Shown one piece after another: positions 1-4,931 of a DNA stretch of 6,250 nt. Made by a program: the position numbers and the translations under genes. The notes under the pieces were generated by a model, which was not told where the DNA came from, did no database searches, and saw nothing but the letters and a program-made list of their open reading frames with translations. The stretch spans positions 1 to 6,250 of the forward strand of contig CAZJOD010000193.1 of NCBI GenBank assembly GCA_964547525.1, written 5' to 3'. Within the stretch, counting starts at the first letter, position 1, and the number at the start of each line of letters is the position of its first letter. This stretch comes from CAZJOD01 sp964547525 (GTDB taxonomy: Bacteria; Bacillota; Clostridia; JAAYHZ01).

Positions 1-11
1 TAATTAACGAT

Positions 12-674
12 TTATTCATCTTTATCACTCCTTAATTGCATAACACCCATAACTATTTTTTCTATAGCGGTTGCTATAATAAAAATTATCCACGAATAAG
101 CCCAAATTCCGAACAAAAAGCTGACAAGAAGATAAGTAGCCACTACCAAGCTCCAGTAAGCGCTTTTAAATAATTTTACAGCGGATCTTTCTTTTTCGTT
201 ATTGACTCTGTAAGCTTTAAAATCTTCTATCATACTTTCATCAGATTTTACATACTTCGCTCTTGTCATATTATTATAAATTAATAAACCTGTAGCTATT
301 GCAATAAAGAAAAACATTACCGCAATACCTATTATGGGATCACCAAACTTTACTGCGAAAACCGGTATCATAAAAGCACTCATTATATATAATACAACTG
401 CTATCGCTACAAAAATTGCACGCTTACTGCGTTCTTTCGGAGTTTCCGGTGAGAGAGGATACGGTTCTCTCAAATTTTCCACCAATTCCGATATATCTCC
501 AATCCCGGATACCGCAGATGTATACGCTTCTTCTTCCGATTTACCGTTCTTTAAAAAATCGTTGTATTTCTCTATCAAATTACCGAGAAGCTCTTCCTTT
601 AGTTCCAATACCTTCTTTGTTTGAGGAACACCCTCAAATGCATGTTCAATATATGAACGAATCTTATTAATCAT
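12..674 (-). CDS. HAAS/DUF1700-type four-helix membrane protein, second gene of a PadR operon
   Basis: A 220-residue membrane protein. Residues 1-75 form a soluble helical domain resembling the HAAS / 'permease prefix' / DUF1700 N-terminus: a short helix, a KKVLELKEELLGNLIEKY-type helix, then an EEEAYTSAVSGIGDISELV stretch. Four hydrophobic segments follow at about 86-108, 113-133, 172-191 and 192-213. The last two form a tight hairpin, and a charged cytosolic loop (about 135-170) separates the pairs. No catalytic motif is visible. The start has an AGGAGGG site 9 nt upstream, and the PadR stop codon TAG overlaps that site, so translation is probably coupled to padR. Known of the family: HAAS-domain genes very often sit directly downstream of a PadR-type repressor in Firmicutes and are linked to envelope or antimicrobial stress. 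The exact function is unknown, so this role is inference. Only 11 bp remain before the window edge, so a third operon gene could lie beyond it. Confidence 0.85.
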   Translation of the reverse strand: MINKIRSYIEHAFEGVPQTKKVLELKEELLGNLIEKYNDFLKNGKSEEEAYTSAVSGIGDISELVENLREPYPLSPETPKERSKRAIFVAIAVVLYIMSAFMIPVFAVKFGDPIIGIAVMFFFIAIATGLLIYNNMTRAKYVKSDESMIEDFKAYRVNNEKERSAVKLFKSAYWSLVVATYLLVSFLFGIWAYSWIIFIIATAIEKIVMGVMQLRSDKDE

Positions 675-683
675 TTCTCTAAA

Positions 684-691
684 CCCTCCTA
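684..691 (-). promoter_or_regulatory. Ribosome binding site overlapping the PadR stop codon
   Basis: On the minus strand the sequence reads TAGGAGGG, 9 nt before the ATG at 674. Its first three bases are the amber stop codon of padR (689-691). The Shine-Dalgarno of the membrane-protein gene is therefore cleared only when a ribosome finishes padR, a classic arrangement for translational coupling. Confidence 0.8.
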
Positions 692-1009
692 AATCAATTT
701 ATCAATTATTTCCTTGGTTGTTTGCCATTCCTCTTTACTGTCATCATAGTGTTTTTTACCTTCATTTGTTATTGAGTAATATCGGCGTCTGGCACCTGTA
801 GTTTCGTCACCCCAGTACGATATGATGTAGCCTGATTGCTCTAGACGTCTAAATGCGGTATATAAAGTAGCTTCTTTTAATTCGTACAGGTTATCTGTTT
901 TTTCTTGTATACTTTTATTTATTTCATAACCGTAGCTGTCGCCATCCAGTAAATGCTTCAAAATTATCGTTTCTGTATGCCCTCTTATCATGTCTGATGC
1001 TAACGACAT
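689..1009 (-). CDS. PadR-family transcriptional regulator
   Basis: A 106-residue winged-helix repressor of the short PadR class. Helix 1-2 region is at about 5-35 (IRGHTETIILKHLLDGDSYGYEI, with the family's G-YGYEI signature at 24-30). The recognition helix is at about 45-60, with the hallmark EATLYTAFRRLEQSGYI. The basic wing is at about 64-80 (TTGARRRYYSIT). A short C-terminal dimerisation helix (82-106) completes the fold, and the length is normal. PadR proteins are cytosolic dimeric repressors that usually bind palindromes in their own promoters and release when a small molecule or stress signal is sensed. Here a near-consensus promoter with a dyad over its -10 box lies directly upstream, so autoregulation is likely. 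The membrane-protein gene follows after 14 bp and is its probable main target. The start is fixed by an exceptionally long Shine-Dalgarno. The ligand is unknown. Confidence 0.93.
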   Translation of the reverse strand: MSLASDMIRGHTETIILKHLLDGDSYGYEINKSIQEKTDNLYELKEATLYTAFRRLEQSGYIISYWGDETTGARRRYYSITNEGKKHYDDSKEEWQTTKEIIDKLI

Positions 1010-1013
1010 TTAT

Positions 1014-1026
1014 GATCACCACCTTT
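1014..1026 (-). promoter_or_regulatory. Unusually extended Shine-Dalgarno of padR
   Basis: The minus strand reads AAAGGTGGTGATC, ending 4 nt before the ATG. This matches 12 of 13 bases of the full complement of a standard bacterial 16S rRNA 3' end (AAAGGAGGTGATC). It supports the 1009 start and suggests strong initiation on a very short leader. Confidence 0.8.
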
Positions 1027-1027
1027 C

Positions 1028-1042
1028 GATATAGATCATATC
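1028..1042. promoter_or_regulatory. Candidate PadR operator: 5-bp dyad over the -10 box
   Basis: GATAT-agatc-ATATC is a perfect inverted repeat with a 5-nt centre. It covers the -10 hexamer (1035-1040) and the likely start of transcription, a position where a dimeric repressor would block RNA polymerase. Assigning it to PadR is inference from location; in an AT-rich region 5-bp arms can arise by chance. Confidence 0.4.
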
Positions 1043-1063
1043 ACCATATACTTCGCCTGTCAA
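1035..1063 (-). promoter_or_regulatory. Sigma-A promoter of the padR-membrane protein operon
   Basis: The minus strand carries TTGACA (1058-1063), a 17-nt spacer and TATGAT (1035-1040): a perfect -35, one mismatch in the -10, and ideal spacing. The start of transcription should fall near 1027-1030, giving a leader of only about 20 nt that holds just the extended Shine-Dalgarno. Confidence 0.75.
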
Positions 1064-1118
1064 GGTATTTTATAAAAAAATATATAAATTTTAAAAAATA
1101 ATTTATTTGTCAAAGTAT
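1058..1118. repeat. Direct repeat TGTCAA(A/G)GTAT, 50 bp apart
   Basis: TGTCAAGGTAT (1058-1068) and TGTCAAAGTAT (1108-1118) match at 10 of 11 positions, in the same orientation and 50 bp apart. The first contains the promoter's -35 box. The second also reads TTGACA on the minus strand but has no good -10 at 16-18 nt. It could be a second regulator site or a decayed upstream promoter. Confidence 0.4.
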
Positions 1119-1168
1119 ATAATTAGAAAGGTTACATCACTTGCAGTTAATACTCAACCCATTCAAAT

Positions 1169-1201
1169 AGTGAAAGAACCGATTAAATCGGTTCTTTCAC
1201 T
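1169..1201 (-). terminator. Perfect 33-nt palindromic hairpin after the receiver gene
   Basis: AGTGAAAGAACCGATT and its exact complement flank a single central base, giving a stem of up to about 14 bp with a tiny loop. It begins 2 nt after the stop codon of the receiver gene (1204-1206), which places it as the transcription terminator of the two-component operon. The T-run after the stem is weak on both strands (ATTTGAATGGG on the minus strand), so it may instead be an RNA-stabilising 3' hairpin or a pause site. Confidence 0.6.
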
Positions 1202-1203
1202 CA

Positions 1204-1605
1204 TTATATAAATTCTTGTTGTCGATTGGTATTTATTTCAGATAATATGTTAAATAATAAGTTTAAGTCTATAGGTTTTGCCAAATGGCGGTTAAAACCG
1301 CTTTCTCTGCACAAATCCATATCACGTTGTCCTGCGTACCCTGTTAATGCAATAAGATATATATCTTTTAGTTCAAAATCTTCTTTTATACATCCGGCTA
1401 CTTCAAAGCCATTCATGACAGGTAATCCAATATCACAGATAATTACATCCGGTTTTTTCTCTTTTGCCACCTTAATCCCGTCAGAGCCGTTGTAAGCGAC
1501 AGAAGTCTCATATCCCCATTGCTCAAAAACCTCTTCCATTATGAAAACAAAATCACGATTATCTTCTATAAGTAAAATCTTCAAACGACGCTTTTGTAAC
1601 TCCAT
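1204..1605 (-). CDS. Single-domain (CheY-like) response regulator
   Basis: A 133-residue stand-alone receiver. All the phosphorylation residues are present: acidic pair E14/D15 (LLIEDNRD), phosphoacceptor D58 in VIICDIGLPVMNG, switch T88 in IALTG, and K110 in LAKP. The domain fills the protein; there is no DNA-binding or enzymatic output. The GFNRHLAKPIDL ending resembles receivers found attached to or beside PAS/GAF hybrid kinases. The start has AGGAGGAG 7 nt upstream and lies inside the 3' end of the kinase gene (25-bp overlap), so the two are co-transcribed and probably translationally coupled. Role: it accepts phosphate from H539 of the kinase, then either acts by protein-protein contact or serves as an intermediate in a phosphorelay. 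The downstream partner is not in this window. Alternative: a former C-terminal receiver of a hybrid kinase that became a separate gene. Confidence 0.92.
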   Translation of the reverse strand: MELQKRRLKILLIEDNRDFVFIMEEVFEQWGYETSVAYNGSDGIKVAKEKKPDVIICDIGLPVMNGFEVAGCIKEDFELKDIYLIALTGYAGQRDMDLCRESGFNRHLAKPIDLNLLFNILSEINTNRQQEFI

Positions 1606-3911
1606 GGTTTGTCTCCTCCTATATTATCCGTATTATCAATATTATCCGTATTATCCGATATTGGTAAATAAATTATAAACTCCGTACCTTTTCCCGATCC
1701 CTCACTATGTGCAATCACACTACCACCGTGTAATTGTACAATCCCTTTTACTATTGACAACCCCAATCCGAGACCACCATTTTGCCTGTCCAATGAATTG
1801 TCAACTTGCTTAAAAGGCTCGAAAAGACTAGGCAAAAATTCAGGTACAATACCGATACCATCGTCTTTAATTAAAATTGATAAGTTATTTCCAACCCTAG
1901 ATATTTTTAGATCTGTCACTCCCCCCTTTTCACTGAATTTCAGAGCATTATGTAGTAAATTCCCAATAATCTGTGTAATTCGCACAGGATCAACACACAT
2001 ATATTGGCTTTTAAAAGCTGTCTCACACTTCAGCTCTATATCTTTTTCTTCAAACATTGCCCTTACACCTTCCGCAGCACTAATAATCACTTCAACTATG
2101 TCTACTTTTTCCTTTTTAAGCTCTATTTTATTATGGGTTATACGTGTTAAGTCCAATAGGTCATCTACCAAGCGGCTTAATTGTGCCATTTGCCTAATTA
2201 CAATTTTTATAATTTTTTCTGTTTGCACTGTATTGTCGAAAGTATTTAACAATGACAAACCTGCCGAAATTGTAGCAAGCGGGTTTCTAAGCTCATGAGA
2301 TAGTGCGCTTATGAATTCATTTTTGTTGTGATCAGCCCGTTTTAACTCATCAACAAATATAAGAGCTTGTTGTTTTGTGGTTTTCAAATCCTCTTGTATC
2401 TTAGTACGTTCTATAACATCCGCAGCTAAACGGGCAAGCATGTCCAATAACCTGTGTTCTCTTTCTTCCAATTGTTTTTTATACTTGTAGAATGTATTTA
2501 AAACACCTGTGAATTTACCTGAACTACTAATTAAGGGAGTTATCTGCCCACAAACAATACCTTCGTCTAAATAAAACTTTATTTTTTTTTCTCCTATAAC
2601 CTTAGTGCAATTCTCAAAATTATCTATAAAGTATCTATCTTTAAAATTTTTCTCGTCGCAATTAATATTTTCACCTACATAAATGCTTTTTATATTATTC
2701 ATATCGTTCTTAAAACCTGCTATATAAATTATGTCAAGACATTTTTTATCTACATCATATAACCTGATTTCACCGGCTTGAGATGAAGTCATTTTCAAAG
2801 CTACATTTAGTACTTCTCTATAAATAGTTTCATGACGATCGTCTACTATAAAATTAGAGCTTAACCTGTGTAAAGTCTTTAATACTTCTACTTCAGCCGC
2901 TAAATCATCTTTAACTTTTTTAAGTTCGGCTTCTTGTTTTTTTAAATCGGAAATATCACGAGCTATCCCTAGAACACCCATAATATTCCCTGCTGAATCC
3001 CTCCATGGAACTTTAGATATTGAAAAAGTTTTATCTCCGGCTCCGGTCATAACCGACTCTTCGCAAATTTTAGTTACACCGGATTGCATAATTTCTTTAT
3101 CATTTTGTATTATTTGTTCCGCTTCTTTTGGATTAGAATACAACTCATAATCGTCTTTACCTATCACATCTTCTAAATTTACTCCAAAAACGTCCGTATA
3201 CGCTTTATTGACCATAACAACTTGACTTAGCTTATTTTTTAAAAATAGAAAATCCGATGCGTTATCCATAATAGTCTTCATCAACGCTTGGCTCTCTTTT
3301 TCGGCTTCTTCTGAACGTTTCCTTAAAATTACTTCCATTACAGTAGGTGCTAATGCTTCCACCGTCTCCATATCATTGATACCAAACACCTTATCAGTGC
3401 TAAAAACTCCTATCATTCCCGTTATTTTATCTTTAATTTTATACGGAACCAAAATGTATGAAGATATGGGCGGATGTGTTCGATACCGGCACTTAAACTT
3501 ATCAATCGAGTCATTTATAACGCTATCACCTTTTCCTATCACCTGACAATATAAAGTATATAGAGGACAGTTTTGAGAAATTGTATTTTTACAGTCCTTA
3601 TTTAATTCACATTTCCCCCACTCAGATGGATTAACTGCAAGTAAATGCAACAATCCGTCATCTCCCGGTAGAATGATCATAGTACAGCTACTTTGTATAA
3701 TATTTTTTATAATATCTGTACATAAATGCGCAAGTTCTTGTGAAGAATTACAATGCAGTGCATTTTCATATATCCGGTTTATGGTTGCCAGGATAAAATT
3801 TTGTGTCATAATATACCCTTTAGCTTGTTTTCTTTCTGATATGTCATTAATAAAAAAATTAAAAATATGACCGGCTTTAAAATACTTGTCAATACATCTT
3901 AGAAATTTCAT
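1581..3911 (-). CDS. Soluble sensor histidine kinase, GAF-PAS-GAF-HisKA-HATPase
   Basis: A 776-residue kinase with no transmembrane segment, so it senses in the cytosol. Order: a PAS-like stub ending in NDISERKQAK (1-31); GAF 1 (about 40-198) with five cysteines (C101, C107, C115, C122, C141); PAS (about 208-325) ending GIARDISDLKKQE; a coiled-coil linker; GAF 2 (about 345-502); a second linker; HisKA with SHELRNPL (phospho-His H539); HATPase_c with N-box N655 (HNALKFS), G1 DDGIGI (683-688), F-box FLPSLFEPF (692-700) and G2 GGLGLGLSI (712-720); then a repetitive hydrophilic tail. All kinase motifs are intact. It should autophosphorylate and pass phosphate to the overlapping receiver gene. ATG 3911 has GAGG 5 nt upstream; an alternative ATG (residue 35, at 3809) has AAAGGG 6 nt upstream and would drop the PAS stub, giving 742 residues. 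The ligand is unknown. Confidence 0.93.
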   Translation of the reverse strand: MKFLRCIDKYFKAGHIFNFFINDISERKQAKGYIMTQNFILATINRIYENALHCNSSQELAHLCTDIIKNIIQSSCTMIILPGDDGLLHLLAVNPSEWGKCELNKDCKNTISQNCPLYTLYCQVIGKGDSVINDSIDKFKCRYRTHPPISSYILVPYKIKDKITGMIGVFSTDKVFGINDMETVEALAPTVMEVILRKRSEEAEKESQALMKTIMDNASDFLFLKNKLSQVVMVNKAYTDVFGVNLEDVIGKDDYELYSNPKEAEQIIQNDKEIMQSGVTKICEESVMTGAGDKTFSISKVPWRDSAGNIMGVLGIARDISDLKKQEAELKKVKDDLAAEVEVLKTLHRLSSNFIVDDRHETIYREVLNVALKMTSSQAGEIRLYDVDKKCLDIIYIAGFKNDMNNIKSIYVGENINCDEKNFKDRYFIDNFENCTKVIGEKKIKFYLDEGIVCGQITPLISSSGKFTGVLNTFYKYKKQLEEREHRLLDMLARLAADVIERTKIQEDLKTTKQQALIFVDELKRADHNKNEFISALSHELRNPLATISAGLSLLNTFDNTVQTEKIIKIVIRQMAQLSRLVDDLLDLTRITHNKIELKKEKVDIVEVIISAAEGVRAMFEEKDIELKCETAFKSQYMCVDPVRITQIIGNLLHNALKFSEKGGVTDLKISRVGNNLSILIKDDGIGIVPEFLPSLFEPFKQVDNSLDRQNGGLGLGLSIVKGIVQLHGGSVIAHSEGSGKGTEFIIYLPISDNTDNIDNTDNIGGDKPWSYKSVV
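1613..1620 (-). promoter_or_regulatory. Receiver-gene ribosome binding site inside the kinase coding sequence
   Basis: AGGAGGAG on the minus strand, 7 nt before ATG 1605 and within the last codons of the kinase. It decides the receiver start and enforces kinase-receiver coupling. Confidence 0.8.
1623..1658. repeat. Four tandem 9-nt units in the kinase C-terminal tail
   Basis: Units ATTATCCGT, ATTATCAAT, ATTATCCGT and ATTATCCGA run head to tail. On the coding strand they specify a hydrophilic D-N-T/D-N-I tail (about residues 753-764), just after the ATPase domain. Because the unit is a multiple of 3, gain or loss of a copy would change the tail length without breaking the frame. Confidence 0.75.
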
Positions 3912-3956
3912 ATTATCCTCGCCTATACCTGATATTAATATAAAGTTTGTAGTCTA

Positions 3957-3965
3957 ATTATATCA
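3957..3965 (-). promoter_or_regulatory. Extended -10 promoter of the two-component operon
   Basis: The minus strand reads TGATATAAT, a TGN-extended consensus -10, about 46 nt before the kinase ATG. No good -35 box stands 16-18 nt upstream, which fits an extended -10 promoter or one helped by an activator. In AT-rich sequence chance matches are possible. Confidence 0.5.
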
Positions 3966-4173
3966 TCTAATTTATGTATTTGTATATTATGTAAACTTTT
4001 ATTTTATATTCATTACAAAATAATTTATATTAAGGGGTTGTTCTAAAAGGATTATTAATTCTACTACAAAAACTAAGTCCAACATTTATTCATTCTTTGC
4101 ATAAAAAGAATAATTACAACAGAATAAGTATCAGAATCATACTAAAAATAAATTTAAGTAAGAATATTACAGG

Positions 4174-4225
4174 AAAAATTAGACCCGCGGCTGCATTGAG
4201 CGTTCCCGCCGCCGGTTTATATTTT
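4174..4225. terminator. GC-rich hairpin with T-runs on both strands
   Basis: ACCCGCGGC (4183-4191) pairs with GCCGCCGGT (4208-4216) over 9 positions with one mismatch, around a 16-nt loop. It is an isolated GC island in very AT-rich surroundings. On the minus strand the stem is followed by CTAATTTTT; on the plus strand by TTATATTTTT. It lies 3' of the glycosidase-VCBS operon, so it probably ends that transcript and keeps it from running into the kinase gene. The mismatch and long loop lower confidence. Confidence 0.5.
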
Positions 4226-4303
4226 TAAAATCAAGTTTTTAAAATGTATCCTATTTAAAATATAGGTGGATAAATATTTACCCGACCATATATTTTTAAT
4301 ATT

Positions 4304-4895
4304 CTATTCGCATTCAATGGTGACAACTTTAAGTTTAGGGGAATTTACTAATGCCGGTGCACAAAATGTTACTTTGTACTACATAAAATATGTATCAATA
4401 GGCGCATCTATATTATATCCGCTATTTAGAATGCAACTCTCCCACTTTGCCTTTTGTACTTCTTCACGGTCTTTACCAAATCGAACATGAAAAGCCAGAC
4501 TTGTTTTAAAGGGAGTTTCTCCTTGACAAAGGAGTTTTTTAGGCTTAATGCATTCAAACACCGGAGAAATATAATATGAAAATACTCCCAGGTTGTTACG
4601 GTATATCATTATTTGATTGCTGCATGTAAATATAATATCCTTATAACCGGTATTATATAAATCTGCAACCATAACATTAGTTGCATAACACACTTTTATT
4701 TGAATAAACGAAAACCGGGCCACGTTCAATGTATCCGTGACTGTTTGGCAATACCAGGTCATAAATACCGTCTCCATTCAAATCATTATCGGTTATTCTA
4801 CGAATTACTCCTTTGGCATCGACAAATAAGTTATCACCACCGTTTCCGAAGGATCCTTTTGAAAACCGCTCAAAACCCTTGTGTTCAATGTGCAT
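4304..4895 (-). pseudogene. Decayed VCBS/FG-GAP repeat protein (frameshift, probable internal loss, in-frame TAG)
   Basis: Part 1, frame from ATG 4895 (site AGGAGA 9 nt upstream): GFERFSKGSFGNGGDNLFV, then a complete calcium-loop signature DLNGDGIYD (residues 38-46) and LVLPNSHGYIERGPVFVYSN. This frame stops at 4677. The theme resumes one frame over from about 4693: NVMVADLYNTGYKDIIF, a second FG-GAP-like loop with two ligands lost (Y and T replace N and D), then a C-terminal FHVRFGKDREEVQKAKW segment. It meets TAG at 4379-4381. In the same frame after TAG, 24 sense codons continue (YKV...CAPALVNSPKL...ECE) to TAG 4304-4306, typical of the conserved 'iQY...SP.L..V.I' end of this family. A CAG-to-TAG change at that Q would explain it. 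Proteins of this kind normally carry several repeats, so an internal stretch is probably deleted. Intact members are beta-propeller-like surface or carbohydrate-associated proteins of unknown role. It lies 36 bp after the glycosidase gene, in its operon. Confidence 0.75.
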
Positions 4896-4931
4896 GATAA
4901 TATATCTCCTGTTATTCTAAAATGTTTATTA

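Larger units (their letters stand above)
3912..4303. other. 392-bp intergenic region between the decayed VCBS gene and the kinase
   Basis: No ORF or structural RNA is recognisable on either strand. It holds, from high to low coordinate: a weak AT-rich hairpin just after the decayed gene (about 4265-4287), a short direct repeat TTTTTAAAAT (4222-4231 and 4236-4245), the GC-rich bidirectional terminator candidate (4183-4216), a 7-bp-arm hairpin ATTCTTT/AAAGAAT (4092-4111), an IS-end-like GGGGTTGTTCTAAAAGG (4034-4050), and the extended -10 promoter of the kinase (3957-3965). The rest is AT-rich sequence with nothing I can assign. Confidence 0.6.

Noticed and set aside
334..670. Plus-strand ORFs opposite the membrane-protein gene
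   Set aside because: They overlap a well-supported minus-strand gene with start, ribosome binding site and domain evidence; no independent support.
1085..1113. Second promoter using the upstream TTGACA (1108-1113)
   Set aside because: No acceptable -10 hexamer at 16-18 nt; kept only as part of the direct repeat.
1798..2298. Plus-strand 166-codon ORF inside the kinase
   Set aside because: It is antisense to intact HisKA/HATPase motifs; low-complexity S/I/L composition is typical of a shadow frame.
4092..4111. ATTCTTT/AAAGAAT inverted repeat as a small RNA or operator
   Set aside because: Seven AT-rich pairs in AT-rich sequence are expected by chance, and no promoter or T-run accompanies it.
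4265..4287. Hairpin around TAAATATTTA as terminator of the decayed gene
   Set aside because: The stem is AT-rich with a bulge and a wobble pair and has no solid T-run; the GC-rich hairpin at 4183-4216 is the better candidate.
3912..4303. Riboswitch or structured leader upstream of the kinase
   Set aside because: The likely leader is only about 40 nt and no known aptamer core was recognised.
4266..4490. Plus-strand 74-codon ORF
   Set aside because: It lies antisense over the decayed VCBS gene's conserved C-terminal codons; its translation has no family resemblance and no good ribosome binding site.
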